A DNA stretch of 64,000 bases from Candidatus Competibacteraceae bacterium (GTDB lineage: Bacteria; Pseudomonadota; Gammaproteobacteria; Competibacterales; Competibacteraceae): contig RXIV01000009.1 in NCBI GenBank assembly GCA_003989085.1, positions 62,001 to 126,000 of the forward strand. The letters run 5' to 3'. Of the stretch, positions 18,585 through 28,046 are shown piece by piece. The position numbers and the translations under genes are program-made. The notes under the pieces were generated by a model. The model saw nothing but the letters and a program-made list of their open reading frames with translations, had not been told where the DNA came from and ran no database searches. The number at the start of each line of letters is the position of its first letter. The stretch's first letter is position 1.

Positions 18585-19637
18585 ATGCTGCGCAGTCCCC
18601 GTGATTTCTTCAAACCCAAAGTCGTTGGCGCCCCAGAACCACTCCGCGAAATTCCGGTATTGCCTTCACGGATGATTCATTTCTTTGATCCCAGTAATCC
18701 AAAAATGGCGGTTAAAGTTCCGGACATCGCTAAAACAGTTGACATCATGCTTGGCAATCTTGAAGACGCTGTGCCAATTGATCGCAAGGAAGCGGCCCGC
18801 GAAGGTTTGGTGCAAATCGGCAAGAACGTGGATTTTGGCGATACCCAGTTCTGGACCCGGATCAACAGTCTTGATAGCCCGTGGTTTCTGGATGATTTAA
18901 CCCGACTGGTTGGTGAAATCGGCAACAAACTGGATGTGATCATGCTGCCTAAAATTCAAGGCGAGTGGGATATTCACTTTGTCGATCAACTGCTGGCGCA
19001 ATTGGAAGCTAAGTATGGGGTGAAAAAGCCGTTGATGATTCATGCCATTCTGGAAACTGCATTGGGCGTTGCTAATGTCGATGAAATTGCCAACGCCAGT
19101 CCGCGAATGCAGGGCATGAGTCTCGGCCCGGCGGATTTAGCCGCTTCGCGGAGAATGAAAACCACTCGTGTCGGCGGTGGTCATCCCGATTATGTCGTGC
19201 GGACTGATCCCGATCCAGCCAATCCTAATGCGCCCCGGCCTACTGCCCAGCAGGATTTATGGCATTACACTATGGCAAAAATGGTGGATGCCTGCGCCAG
19301 TGTCGGCGCTCTGCCGTTTTACGGCCCATTTGGAGACATTGCTGATTTAACCGCCTGTGAAGATCAGTTCCGCAATGCCTATTTAATGGGTTGTGTTGGC
19401 GCCTGGTCATTGCATCCGAACCAGATCGCCATTGCCAAACAGGTATTCAGCCCGAAGCCGGAAGAAGTCATGTGGGCCAAACGGGTCATCGAGGCTATGC
19501 CCGATGGCAGTGGCGCGGTGATGATTGACGGCAAGATGCAGGATGACGCGACCTGGAAACAATGCAAGGTGGTGTTCAACCTCGCCAAGTTGATCGCCAG
19601 TCGCGATACCGAGTACAAGGCGCTGTACGGGTTCTAA
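18585..19637 (+). CDS. mcl1: Malyl-CoA / beta-methylmalyl-CoA lyase (CitE-like)
   Basis: A 350-aa HpcH/HpaI-CitE family lyase. The signature ILETALGV (Glu157) and [20 protein letters not shown] (Asp184) matches the L-malyl-CoA/beta-methylmalyl-CoA lyases that cleave or join glyoxylate with acetyl- or propionyl-CoA. Metal-binding Glu and Asp are present. GGAG lies about ten bases before the ATG. Together with the epimerase, mutase and MeaB it points to a route linking glyoxylate, propionyl-CoA and succinyl-CoA. The exact substrate (malyl-, methylmalyl- or citramalyl-CoA) cannot be settled from sequence. Confidence 0.88.
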   Translation: MLRSPRDFFKPKVVGAPEPLREIPVLPSRMIHFFDPSNPKMAVKVPDIAKTVDIMLGNLEDAVPIDRKEAAREGLVQIGKNVDFGDTQFWTRINSLDSPWFLDDLTRLVGEIGNKLDVIMLPKIQGEWDIHFVDQLLAQLEAKYGVKKPLMIHAILETALGVANVDEIANASPRMQGMSLGPADLAASRRMKTTRVGGGHPDYVVRTDPDPANPNAPRPTAQQDLWHYTMAKMVDACASVGALPFYGPFGDIADLTACEDQFRNAYLMGCVGAWSLHPNQIAIAKQVFSPKPEEVMWAKRVIEAMPDGSGAVMIDGKMQDDATWKQCKVVFNLAKLIASRDTEYKALYGF

Positions 19638-19659
19638 AATCAGGAGAATGTCGTGTGCT

Positions 19660-20673
19660 TCAAGGGGCGGCGGGAGCGGGACGATCCGGCAACAACGCAA
19701 ACTCCACCAGCAGGGTTGCTTGCCAGAATTTGCAATTGTCATCGCTGACCATGAAAAACCGCTGCCCCCGATAGCGAGTGAGTCCTTCGAAATTATCCAG
19801 CAGCCAGCCCTGGCTGCTGTTGAAAACCGCCACATCCGCTACTGACAGCGGTTCGGCCCTATCCACCGCCGGCAGCATGACGCGGCGCAGGCTGATGATC
19901 AACGGACGCAGTGGGGCGACAAAAGCCCGTTCCAAGGTCAACAGGCTACCGTCCGGCAGGGCTTCCATCGCCACCAGCGCACTGTTTGGTGCCGAACTGA
20001 GCGGGTAACGCCAGAACCGGCCATTCATCTGGAACAAGCGAATCTGTCCATCCGGGTCATGACGCAACGGCGTTTCAGTCCCCGTCAGCACACCCCAACG
20101 CGGATCGACCGTCACCGCTTCCAGAGCTTCATTCGGATGCCGGTAGTTGCGGAGATCGCGCAGCGGAGCCGGTAGTCGCTTCTCGCCTTTCCACAAACCC
20201 GCAGGGCTGTAGCGCACTACTCGCGGTTTACCCTCGAACGAGATCAGTAGTTCCGTATCGTCCGGCTTGCCGTTATCGCCATTGAGGATCGCCAACCCTT
20301 CCGCATCCGTCCACGGCGAACGCAATGGCTGATCGCGCACATCACGCAGCGGGTAGGCAGCGACCAGTCGCGCTCCGCTTAAAGCGTCATTGGCGTCAAA
20401 TTCCGGGCGTAAATGAAATAAATTACCTTGATCGGAGATGGCGTACAGCAGTCCGGCATCTTCATCCCAAGCCAGTCCCGACAGCCCGCACAGCCGCAAG
20501 CCATTGCGCTCGACATCGTTTAGCCGCAACGCGCCGAGCAACCGAATGCCCTGATAAACCTCGCCGACACTGACCTGATCAGTGAGCGTGATCGGGGTCG
20601 CCTGGAATTCCGGGGTGGCGCAAGCGCCTTGGAAACCAAGAACCAGCATGAAAATCAGCAGCAGGCGGGGCAT
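19660..20673 (-). CDS. Secreted esterase-like phytase family protein
   Basis: A 337-aa protein starting at ATG 20673, which gives a clean signal peptide (MPRLLLIFMLVLGFQGACA) with GGAG ten bases upstream; longer in-frame starts run into the divergent promoter. The body matches the phytase-like or esterase-like beta-propeller family: LCGLSGLAWDEDAGLLYAISD, WTDAEGLAIL, SNEAL-type NEALEAVTVD and a C-terminal NFEGLTRYRGQRFFMVSDDN. The protein is probably periplasmic. It is transcribed towards the lyase gene, and the substrate is unknown. Confidence 0.75.
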   Translation of the reverse strand: MPRLLLIFMLVLGFQGACATPEFQATPITLTDQVSVGEVYQGIRLLGALRLNDVERNGLRLCGLSGLAWDEDAGLLYAISDQGNLFHLRPEFDANDALSGARLVAAYPLRDVRDQPLRSPWTDAEGLAILNGDNGKPDDTELLISFEGKPRVVRYSPAGLWKGEKRLPAPLRDLRNYRHPNEALEAVTVDPRWGVLTGTETPLRHDPDGQIRLFQMNGRFWRYPLSSAPNSALVAMEALPDGSLLTLERAFVAPLRPLIISLRRVMLPAVDRAEPLSVADVAVFNSSQGWLLDNFEGLTRYRGQRFFMVSDDNCKFWQATLLVEFALLPDRPAPAAP

Positions 20674-20788
20674 GAATCGGAGGCTCCAAGGGGTTGACTG
20701 CGGTGGCGGCAAAGGCGGCATGGTACCATTTCCACCTGATCCCCAAATTGAACCCCGTGTCCGCATCACAAGAACGAAGGTAAAACTG

Positions 20789-22099
20789 ATGAACGCACCG
20801 GTCTGGAACCCGGCGGTGGAATTCATGGAGCGGGAAGCGCTGGAGCGGTTGCAACTCGCTCATCTGCGCCAGACTGTGGCGCAGGCGCTTAAGACGCCCT
20901 TTTACCGGCGTCGGCTTGCGGAAGTCGGCCTGACTGGCCCTGAAGATCTCGGCAGCCTACGTGATTTGGATCATCTACCCTACACCACCAAGGATGACCT
21001 GCGCGAAGCCTATCCTTACGGTCTGCTGGCGGTAGACCGGGAACAGGCCGTGCGGCTGCACACCTCCAGCGGCACCACCGGGATGCCGACGGTGATTTAC
21101 CACACCCGGCGCGATCTCGAGGGCTGGACCGAACTGGTCGCCCGCTGTATCGCCGCCACCGGCGCAACCGCTCGCGACGTGTTCCAGAACATGACCAATT
21201 ACGGGCTGTTCACCGGCGGGCTGGGCTTGCACTACGGGGCCGAACGGGTGGGAATGCTGGTGATTCCGGCCAGTTCCGGCAACACCAGCCGCCAGATTCA
21301 GTTGATGAAGAATTTTGGCGTCACCGTAGTTCACGCTACCCCCAGTTATCTGCTGCATCTACACGCGGCGCTGGCAACAGAGGGCGTCAGCCTGGATCAG
21401 TTGCGCCTGCAAAAAGCGTTTATCGGGGCTGAACCGCACTCGGAGCAGACCCGCCGCAAGATCGAAGAACTGTTCAAGATCAAGGCTTACAACTCCTACG
21501 GCCTGAGCGAGATGAATGGTCCCGGCGTCGCCTTCGAGTGCCTTTACCAGAGCGGCCTGCACCTTTGGGAAGACGCCTACCTGCTGGAGATCATCGATCC
21601 GCACCGCTTGCAACCTTGCGCTGAAGAGGAAACCGGCGAGATCGTACTGACCACCTTGCAACGGCAGGCCACCCCGCTATTGCGCTACCGCACCCGCGAC
21701 CTGTCCCACCTGGTTGGCGGTCATTGTCCTTGTGGGCGCAGCCACCGCCGGCTGGCGCGGATCAAGGGCCGCAGCGACGACATGCTGATCATTAATGGCG
21801 TGAATCTCTTCCCATCGCAGATCGAAGAGGTGTTGATGAAAATGCCGGAAGTCAGCAACAACTATCTGATTCAGGTCGAAAAGCGCGGAGCAATGGATCG
21901 GCTGGCGGTCAAGACTGAAATTGATGCCCAGCTGTTCACCGGCAACTCGCGCACCCTAGACGATCTGCGCGAACGGATCAGCGAGTTGTTGCGTTCGGCT
22001 ATTTTGGTCAAGCCAGTCGTCGAATTGCACGAGCCGGGCAGTTTGCCGGTGTCCGAAGGCAAGGCTAAACGGGTGGTCGATTTGCGGCCCGCATTCTGA
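20789..22099 (+). CDS. paaK: Phenylacetate-CoA ligase family enzyme
   Basis: A 436-aa acyl-adenylate ligase that activates an aryl acid with ATP and CoA. The start is the ATG at 20789, with GAAGG eight bases upstream, giving the family's usual length; the frame is open further upstream but runs through a divergent gene start. The AMP-binding loop is HTSSGTTGMPTVIYHT, followed by the PaaK patterns NSYGLSEMNGPGVAFEC, RYRTRDLS and the C-terminal RIKGRSDDMLIINGVNLFP. No other phenylacetate genes are near. It is co-transcribed with an ACT-domain gene, an arrangement common for ligases of phenylacetate, indoleacetate or related acids in anaerobes. Confidence 0.9.
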   Translation: MNAPVWNPAVEFMEREALERLQLAHLRQTVAQALKTPFYRRRLAEVGLTGPEDLGSLRDLDHLPYTTKDDLREAYPYGLLAVDREQAVRLHTSSGTTGMPTVIYHTRRDLEGWTELVARCIAATGATARDVFQNMTNYGLFTGGLGLHYGAERVGMLVIPASSGNTSRQIQLMKNFGVTVVHATPSYLLHLHAALATEGVSLDQLRLQKAFIGAEPHSEQTRRKIEELFKIKAYNSYGLSEMNGPGVAFECLYQSGLHLWEDAYLLEIIDPHRLQPCAEEETGEIVLTTLQRQATPLLRYRTRDLSHLVGGHCPCGRSHRRLARIKGRSDDMLIINGVNLFPSQIEEVLMKMPEVSNNYLIQVEKRGAMDRLAVKTEIDAQLFTGNSRTLDDLRERISELLRSAILVKPVVELHEPGSLPVSEGKAKRVVDLRPAF

Positions 22100-22119
22100 A
22101 CGGGCAGGAGGCGTTGGCG

Positions 22120-22548
22120 ATGGCGGAACAACTGAGCGTGTTTATTGATAACCGGCCGGGGCGGCTGAACGCCGTCACCGGTATTCTGCGCGATCAACAA
22201 ATTACGATCCGGGCGATGACTATTGCCGATCACCGTGATTACGGGGTGGCGAAACTGCTGGTCAGTGACCCACAACAGGCGCATCAAGCGCTGACGGAAC
22301 ACGGTTTTGCTTGCGCGCTGCAACCGGTGCTGGCGGTCGCGATTGCCGATCAGCCGGGCGGGCTGCATGAATTGCTGGAAATTCTGGCAGCGCATCAGAT
22401 CAACGTGCTGGATGCTTACGGATTCGTGGTCGTGCCAGGCCAGCAGGCAATCTGGTGTATGGCGGTCGCCGATCCAGTGGAAGCCGCCCGGCTAGTCGCT
22501 GAGCAGGGATGGCCAGTGCTGGAGGAAAGCAAACTATACCGGTTATAG
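22120..22548 (+). CDS. Tandem ACT-domain protein associated with PaaK
   Basis: A 142-aa protein of two ACT domains (LSVFIDNRPGRLNAVTGILR and AVAIADQPGGLHELLEILAA), the typical small amino-acid-binding regulator encoded next to phenylacetate-CoA ligases. The ATG at 22120 with AGGAGG eight bases upstream is the likely start. It may sense an aromatic amino acid and modulate the ligase. A small hairpin (ACGCC...GGCGT, about 22600-22615) with little T-run follows. Confidence 0.85.
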   Translation: MAEQLSVFIDNRPGRLNAVTGILRDQQITIRAMTIADHRDYGVAKLLVSDPQQAHQALTEHGFACALQPVLAVAIADQPGGLHELLEILAAHQINVLDAYGFVVVPGQQAIWCMAVADPVEAARLVAEQGWPVLEESKLYRL

Positions 22549-22671
22549 CGTCCGATAAAACATCCCGCTTTATCGAGAAATCGCGATTGGATTGGTACAA
22601 AAACGCCTTTTAGGCGTAGTTGGTTCGCCGACTAGCGGCAGTCGAGGTTGTCGCAATCGGCACCCCTTGCT

Positions 22672-22825
22672 TCATCCAGCACGGCGTTGCAGCGCTGCAA
22701 CCAGCTTTGGGATGTTCTGATCGGTGTTGAGATAGCGCAGGTCATAGCCGGTCGGGGCGATATTACGGGCCAGAGTGCGCCTTTGCCCGAGTAGTGTGAC
22801 TGAACGATCCAGCGTTTGCAGGACT
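22672..22825 (-). pseudogene. C-terminal remnant of a gene cut by the IS element
   Basis: On the minus strand the frame is open from the edge of the IS element (22825) to TGA at 22672. It encodes 50 residues that end with TGYDLRYLNTDQNIPKLVAA and LQRRAG, with coding-like codon use. There is no start; the 5' part appears to have been removed or separated by the insertion. I do not recognise the family. The remaining bases between 22549 and 22672 show only the weak hairpin. Confidence 0.5.
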
Positions 22826-23676
22826 AGATACTATAGTCACGAGATTTTATATATATGAAAATAATAATGTTATAGAAGGATGGCTTCATGAAAAAGGCCG
22901 TTCCCGCCTATCGCCGTCACAATATGTCCGACGAAACATAGTAGGTTACTGGAGCCGGCACTTGCCCGGGCACAAAGGCGTCTGGGGCAGCATCGATAAA
23001 GACAACAGATTGTTTATCAACGCAGTTTTCTGGATTTTGCGGACGGGTGCGCCATGACGGGATCTGCCGCCCGATGACGGCGGTTGGCGCAACACACACC
23101 GGCGATTTATCCGGCGGCGGAACGCGGGGGTGTGGGAGAAGCTGCTGGAAATTCTGATAGATGAGCCCCCAATTACGAATGGCTGACGATCGACGCCAGC
23201 CATTGTAAGACGCACCCGCATGCGTCCGGCGCGAAGGACGGGAATCAGGACATGAGCCGCACAAAAGGGGGCTCAACACTAAAGATCCATCTGGCGGTGG
23301 ATGCGTTTGGTCTGCCGGTCCGAGTCCTTGTCACTCAAGGTACAGACGCGGATTGCACGCAGGCTGGCCGCCTGATTGAGGGGTTGAGCGCGGACTCTCT
23401 GCTGGCGGACAAAGGCTATGACACCGTTGCGATTCTGGCGCAAGCCGCCGCCCTGGGCAGGGTCGCCGTCATTCCGCCGAAGAAAAACCGTGTCGTTCAG
23501 AGAGCTTACGACGAAGCGCTTTACAAGCTCGGCCATCGGGTCGAAAACGCGTTCCTTCACCTCAAACGCTGGCGCGGCATTGCTACACCATACGCTAAAA
23601 ACAGCAAGTCCTTCCTCGCCGCCGTTCAGAACAGGCGCCTCGCGCTCTGGCTCAAAATATCGTGACTACGGCATCT
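22826..23676. mobile_element. Defective IS5-family element with terminal inverted repeats
   Basis: The left end AGATACTATAGTCACGAGAT (22826-22845) matches the inverse of the right end at 23652-23676, with TAGTCACGA shared exactly and about 18 of 25 positions matching. TA stands at both outer edges, consistent with a TA target duplication as in the IS427-like group. The element is 851 bp, a normal length for that group. It contains a multiply broken transposase gene. Confidence 0.8.
22888..23665 (+). pseudogene. IS5-family transposase, several frameshifts and stops
   Basis: The gene starts at ATG 22888 (MKKAVPAYRRHNMSDET), then hits two stops. A shifted frame continues LPGHKGVWGSIDKDNRLFI and LRTGAP, where a TGA stands for the Trp of WRDLPP. 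The frame then runs to EILIDEP, shifts again near 23165 and resumes with EWLTIDASHCKTHPHASGAK. From 23252 the frame is intact for 137 aa (MSRTKGGSTLKIHLAVDAFG, LLADKGYDT, then RVENAFLHLKRWRGIATPYA) with the DDE-type residues of the C-terminal half. At least three lesions mean it is dead, not a programmed-frameshift gene. Confidence 0.88.
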
Positions 23677-24015
23677 AATGCCATTCGTGCAATCACCGCG
23701 TCATTCAAAGCCCAGGCGCAGCAAAAAACCGACAAAGCTGCGCAATGGAAAGCTCGCCTGATCGATCTCAAACAGCGCAATCCCTGCAATCCGGTGAAGG
23801 AAGCCAAGCCCCAAGATCGCTACCAGATACTGAGCAAAGAAGCCCGTGAATTAACCGCCAAGACGCAAGAGTTCGAAGACGCGGTTTATGACCTGAAAGC
23901 CGTCAACTCGAACGCCAAAGCGAACCAAGACACCCGAACCCCGCTTGAATTGCTGGATTTGATCGTAACCAAAGGCTGCGAGGTGATGGCTACCTTGGAT
24001 CGATTGTGGATGTAA
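23662..24015 (+). CDS. Hypothetical protein whose 5' end lies in the IS right end
   Basis: A 117-aa frame. The first codon (GTG 23662) and next five are inside the IS terminal repeat, so the original N-terminus was probably lost or replaced when the IS inserted. The protein is Lys/Gln-rich and helical, probably coiled (FKAQAQQKTDKAAQWKARL; LTAKTQEFEDAVYDLKAVN). I do not recognise the family. It may be a truncated remnant and no longer translated. Confidence is low that it is a working gene. Confidence 0.4.
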   Translation: MTTASNAIRAITASFKAQAQQKTDKAAQWKARLIDLKQRNPCNPVKEAKPQDRYQILSKEARELTAKTQEFEDAVYDLKAVNSNAKANQDTRTPLELLDLIVTKGCEVMATLDRLWM

Positions 24016-24100
24016 TACAGGTGGGTAGTATGCCCGTGCCACTATGGCGGCGCTTTCACCTACAATCCGCGCTTTCCTCGCCACTTGCCAAGGATCGTTC

Positions 24101-24952
24101 ATGCCTGCCCTCCGCTACATTCTGACCATCGCCTGCCCGGATCGGGTTGGCATTGTCGCCGCCGTCTCTGGTCTGCTGGCCGCCCATCGTGGCAACATCG
24201 TCGAATCCGACCAGTTCAGCGATACCGAATCCGGCCAGTTCTTCATGCGGTTGATGTTCGATCTGGATGAAGTGGGCGAGCCGGCACTGTTGCGGGATTT
24301 CAGCCCTTTGGCCCAGGAATTTGCGATGGACTGGCGACTGTATGATCCGCGCCGCCGGCCCCGGGTGATGATTCTGGTCTCCAAGGCCGAGCATTGCCTG
24401 AATGACTTGTTGTATCGGCATCGCACCGGGGCGTTGGCGATGGACATCACCGCGATTGTCTCCAATCATTTGGATCTGGCGTATCTGGCTGAATGGCATT
24501 CGATCCCCTACCACCATTTGCCAGTCACGGCGGAGACCAAGCCAGCGCAGGAACGGCAAATTCTGGCGCTGGTTGAACAGACCCGCACCGAGCTGGTCAT
24601 TCTCGCCCGCTATATGCAAATCCTGTCGCCGGAATTGTGTCAGGCGCTGGCCGGACGAGCGATCAACATCCACCATTCTTTCCTGCCCGGTTTCAAAGGC
24701 GCTAAGCCCTACCATCAGGCTTATACGCGAGGCGTCAAGCTGATTGGGGCGACCGCGCATTTCGTAACCGCCAATCTGGACGAGGGGCCGATCATCGAGC
24801 AGGAAGTGGAACGGGTCGATCATGCCCATACCCCGGAACATCTGGCGGCAGTGGGACGCGACATCGAGAACATTGTGCTGGCGCGGGCGATGCATTATCA
24901 CCTGGAGCGGCGGGTCTTCCTGAATGGTAAAAAGACCGTGGTGCTGCGGTAG
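24101..24952 (+). CDS. purU: Formyltetrahydrofolate deformylase
   Basis: A 283-aa enzyme that hydrolyses 10-formyl-THF to formate and THF, balancing the one-carbon pool and supplying formate for PurT. An N-terminal ACT domain (YILTIACPDRVGIVAAVSGL) is followed by the formyl-transferase fold with the catalytic triad Asn189, His191 (INIHHSFLPGFKGAKPY) and Asp227 (LDEGPII). The spacing His to Asp of 36 residues matches related formyl transferases. ATG 24101 has AAGGA upstream; the longer in-frame start at 24044 lacks support. Confidence 0.93.
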   Translation: MPALRYILTIACPDRVGIVAAVSGLLAAHRGNIVESDQFSDTESGQFFMRLMFDLDEVGEPALLRDFSPLAQEFAMDWRLYDPRRRPRVMILVSKAEHCLNDLLYRHRTGALAMDITAIVSNHLDLAYLAEWHSIPYHHLPVTAETKPAQERQILALVEQTRTELVILARYMQILSPELCQALAGRAINIHHSFLPGFKGAKPYHQAYTRGVKLIGATAHFVTANLDEGPIIEQEVERVDHAHTPEHLAAVGRDIENIVLARAMHYHLERRVFLNGKKTVVLR

Positions 24953-25035
24953 GCGCTTTTGCGTTTTTGAGTGGTGGACTTTGTAGGCCGGACCCCTGCG
25001 CCACATCAATCCAGAACAACAGGACAGAATAAATC

Positions 25036-25617
25036 ATGCTGCTGATGATCGATAATTACGACTCTTTTACCTACAACCTGGTGCAGTACTTGGGTGAATT
25101 GGGCGAGGAGGTGCAGGTCTACCGCAATGACCAGATCAGTCCGGATCAGATCGCCCAACTGCATCCCGAACGAATCGTCCTCTCACCCGGCCCCTGTACG
25201 CCCACCGAAGCCGGCGTGTCATTGGCGACCATTGCCGCCTTTGCCGGCCAGATTCCAATCTTCGGCGTCTGCCTTGGTCATCAGAGTATTGGACAGGCCT
25301 TCGGCGGCCATATCGTCCGCGCCGCTCGGGTCATGCACGGCAAGACCTCCGAGGTCTATCACCACGGCCGGGGCGTCTTCGCTGGCCTGCCCAACCCGTT
25401 TACCGTCGTCCGCTATCATTCATTGGTCATCGATAAAGCCACCGTGCCGGACTGTCTGGAGATCACCGCCTGGACCCAAACCCCGGATGGCGCTATCGAC
25501 GAGATCATGGGGGTGCGGCATAACACCCTGCCGGTCGAGGGGGTGCAATTTCACCCGGAATCGATCCTGACCGAACACGGCCACGCCCTGCTCCGCAATT
25601 TTCTGACCCGGCATTGA
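25036..25617 (+). CDS. trpG: Anthranilate synthase glutaminase subunit
   Basis: A 193-aa class I glutamine amidotransferase that delivers ammonia to TrpE (or PabB). Motifs are [20 protein letters not shown] at the start, nucleophile Cys79 in GVCLGHQ, and His173/Glu175 in VQFHPESI. The next gene trpD starts 21 bases after the stop. No trpE is in this window, so the large subunit must be encoded elsewhere. The same subunit may serve folate synthesis, as in many gammaproteobacteria. Confidence 0.93.
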   Translation: MLLMIDNYDSFTYNLVQYLGELGEEVQVYRNDQISPDQIAQLHPERIVLSPGPCTPTEAGVSLATIAAFAGQIPIFGVCLGHQSIGQAFGGHIVRAARVMHGKTSEVYHHGRGVFAGLPNPFTVVRYHSLVIDKATVPDCLEITAWTQTPDGAIDEIMGVRHNTLPVEGVQFHPESILTEHGHALLRNFLTRH

Positions 25618-25637
25618 CCCGCCCCGGAGACCCTCTC

Positions 25638-26672
25638 ATGTCCATCACTCCGCAGCATGCCCTGCAACGCGCCATCGAACACCGCGAGATTTTCTACGAC
25701 GAGATGCTGTCCTTAATGCGGCAAATCATGGCCGGTGAGATTTCCCCGGTGATGACGGCCGCCATTCTGACCGGCCTGCGGGTCAAGAAAGAAACCATCG
25801 GCGAAATTGCCGCTGCCGCTACCGTGATGCGTGATCTTTCCACCAAGGTTCAGGTTCCGCCGCCGCACGATCATTTCGTAGACATCGTCGGCACTGGTGG
25901 CGATGGCGCGCACACCTTCAACATCTCTACCGCCACGATGTTCGTCGCCGCCGCCGCCGGGGCCAAAGTCGCCAAACACGGCAACCGCAGCGTGTCCTCC
26001 AAGTCCGGGAGCGCCGATGTACTGGAAGCGCTGGGCGTCCGTATTGATCTGAACGCAGAACAGGTCGCCGCCTGCATCGCTGCTACCGGTATTGGCTTCA
26101 TGTTCGCCCCGAACCATCATTCGGCGATGAAAAATGTCGCGCCGGTGCGCCGGGAAATGGGCATACGGACGATTTTCAACATCCTCGGCCCGCTGACCAA
26201 TCCAGCCAATGCACCCCATCAGCTTATGGGCGTATTCCATCCTGATCTGGTCGGGATTCAGGTGCGAGTGATGCAGCGACTGGGGGCGCAACACGTTCTG
26301 GTGGTGTGGGGTAAGGACGGCATGGACGAAATTTCTCTGGGCGCAGCGACGCTGGTGGGTGAACTGAAGGATGGCCAGATTGTGGAATATGAGATTCACC
26401 CGGAAGATTTCGGTTTGGCGATGCGGTCGAATCGCAGCCTCAAGGTTGAAACTCCCGACCAGTCCAAGGCGATGCTGCTAGGCGCATTGAATAACGAGCC
26501 GGGGGCAGCCCGCGACATCGTCGCGCTGAACTCCGGCGCGGCGTTGTATGCCGCCAATGTGACCGGCTCCATCGCTGACGGCATCCGGCTGGCGCAGGAG
26601 GCATTGGCCAATGGCGCAGCACGGGCCAAGCTGGATGAGTTTGCCCGATGCACTCAGAAGCTCGCCGCATGA
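25638..26672 (+). CDS. trpD: Anthranilate phosphoribosyltransferase
   Basis: A 344-aa enzyme that joins anthranilate with PRPP in tryptophan synthesis. The glycine-rich PRPP loop [14 protein letters not shown] and [20 protein letters not shown] are diagnostic; [10 protein letters not shown] follows. ATG 25638 is chosen (GGAG ten bases upstream); a start at 25614 would overlap trpG. The stop overlaps the trpC start in ATGA. Confidence 0.95.
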   Translation: MSITPQHALQRAIEHREIFYDEMLSLMRQIMAGEISPVMTAAILTGLRVKKETIGEIAAAATVMRDLSTKVQVPPPHDHFVDIVGTGGDGAHTFNISTATMFVAAAAGAKVAKHGNRSVSSKSGSADVLEALGVRIDLNAEQVAACIAATGIGFMFAPNHHSAMKNVAPVRREMGIRTIFNILGPLTNPANAPHQLMGVFHPDLVGIQVRVMQRLGAQHVLVVWGKDGMDEISLGAATLVGELKDGQIVEYEIHPEDFGLAMRSNRSLKVETPDQSKAMLLGALNNEPGAARDIVALNSGAALYAANVTGSIADGIRLAQEALANGAARAKLDEFARCTQKLAA

Positions 26673-27484
26673 GCAACCCGCCCGACATCCTGCAAAAAAT
26701 CCTCGCCCGCAAGGCCGAGGAAGTCGCCGAGCGCAGTGAGCGGCTGAATCTGCGCGAATTGGCCCGGCAAGTGGAAAAGCTGCCGCCGCCACGGCCATTC
26801 CGGGCGCGGCTGGAACAGGACATCACCCAGGGTCAGCCTGCGGTGATCGCCGAAATCAAGCGGGCCTCGCCGAGCAAGGGCTTGTTGCGCGATCCGTTTC
26901 TACCGGCGGAGATTGCCCGTAGTTACGCCGCCGCCGGTGCCTGCGGGTTGTCGGTGCTGACCGACCGCGACTTCTTCCAGGGCCATGAGGATTACTTAAA
27001 GGAAGCACGGGCGGCCTGTGAGCTGCCGGTATTGCGTAAGGACTTCCTAATCGATCCCTATCAGCTTTATGAAGCCCGGCTGATTGGCGCAGATTGCATC
27101 CTGCTGATTGTCGCCGCGCTGGACGATGCCCGATTGCGCGAACTGGCGAGGTTGGCGGCAGAGTTGCGGATGGATGTTCTGGTGGAAGTCCACGACGCCG
27201 AGGAACTGGAGCGGGTGCTGATCCTGGATCTTCCGCTGATCGGCATTAACAACCGCAATCTGCGAACGTTTGCCACCCGGCTGGAAACGACGCTGGAGCT
27301 GCTGGCGCGAATTCCTGTCGGTCACACCGTGGTCACTGAAAGCGGGATTCATACTCCGGCCGATGTGGCCTTGATGCGCGAGCATGGTGTTCATGCCTTC
27401 CTGGTCGGCGAGGCATTGATGCGAGCGGATGATCCCGGCGCAAAGCTGGTGGAACTGTTTGGAACGGGCTTTGGAGAATCCTGA
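26669..27484 (+). CDS. trpC: Indole-3-glycerol phosphate synthase
   Basis: A 271-aa TIM-barrel enzyme of the fourth tryptophan step. It begins [20 protein letters not shown]; the substrate-binding [27 protein letters not shown] and [10 protein letters not shown] segments are present. The start overlaps the trpD stop by ATGA, and its own stop shares one base with the ATG of the next gene, so trpG-trpD-trpC and the OsmC gene form one transcript. It is monofunctional: no TrpF domain is fused. Confidence 0.95.
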   Translation: MSNPPDILQKILARKAEEVAERSERLNLRELARQVEKLPPPRPFRARLEQDITQGQPAVIAEIKRASPSKGLLRDPFLPAEIARSYAAAGACGLSVLTDRDFFQGHEDYLKEARAACELPVLRKDFLIDPYQLYEARLIGADCILLIVAALDDARLRELARLAAELRMDVLVEVHDAEELERVLILDLPLIGINNRNLRTFATRLETTLELLARIPVGHTVVTESGIHTPADVALMREHGVHAFLVGEALMRADDPGAKLVELFGTGFGES

Positions 27485-27900
27485 TGAAAACCCGCATCAC
27501 CTGGCTGGAAGACATGACTTACGTTGCCCAATCGCCCAGTGGTCACGCGCTGGTCATTGATGGTCCGCCGGAACTGGGCGGCCACAATATCGGTCCGCGC
27601 CCGATGGAACTACTGTTGATGGGCATGGGCGGCTGCACCGCGATTGATGTGGTGAACATCCTGCGCAAGGCTCGCCAGGAGTTGCGCGGCTGTGAGCTAC
27701 AGATTGACGCTGAACGGGCGGACAGCGATCCCAAGGTATTCACCACGATCCAGATTCATTTCATCCTGACCGGCAAGAACCTGAGTGCCAAGCACGTTGA
27801 GCGGGCCATTCACCTGTCGGCGGAAAAATACTGTTCAGCCTCGATCATGCTCGGCAAGACTGCTCAAATTACCCATACTTTTGAACTCCGCGAAGGCTGA
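27484..27900 (+). CDS. OsmC/YhfA-family protein
   Basis: A 138-aa OsmC-like protein with the two redox Cys of the family, Cys51 (GMGGCTAIDVV) and Cys117 (AEKYCSAS). Related proteins reduce organic peroxides or act as thiol-dependent carriers. It follows trpC with a one-base overlap, a pairing seen in several gammaproteobacteria. The link to tryptophan synthesis is unknown. Confidence 0.85.
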   Translation: MKTRITWLEDMTYVAQSPSGHALVIDGPPELGGHNIGPRPMELLLMGMGGCTAIDVVNILRKARQELRGCELQIDAERADSDPKVFTTIQIHFILTGKNLSAKHVERAIHLSAEKYCSASIMLGKTAQITHTFELREG

Positions 27901-27917
27901 ACAGTTCGGTGACACCC

Positions 27918-27947
27918 TTTATAATACGGCTTTTTATAATACGGCTT
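27918..27947 (+). repeat. Tandem 15-bp repeat containing TATAAT boxes
   Basis: TTTATAATACGGCTT occurs twice head to tail (27918-27932, 27933-27947). Each copy contains a perfect TATAAT. It lies 100 bp upstream of the tpsB gene and could provide two -10 boxes, but no good -35 is seen at 16-18 bp spacing. Confidence 0.6.
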
Positions 27948-28046
27948 TCTTCCGGGCTTTCCGTGGAAACCATCATTTGGCATTTCGCAGAGCGCCCCGG
28001 ATAACCCACGACGCAATGTCAGACCGCTGAACGGGAATCCATCGCC

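Noticed and set aside
22888-23665. Idea that the IS transposase uses programmed frameshifting (orfA/orfB)
   Set aside because: There are at least three separate lesions, including double stops and a Trp-to-stop change, so decay explains it better than a single programmed shift.
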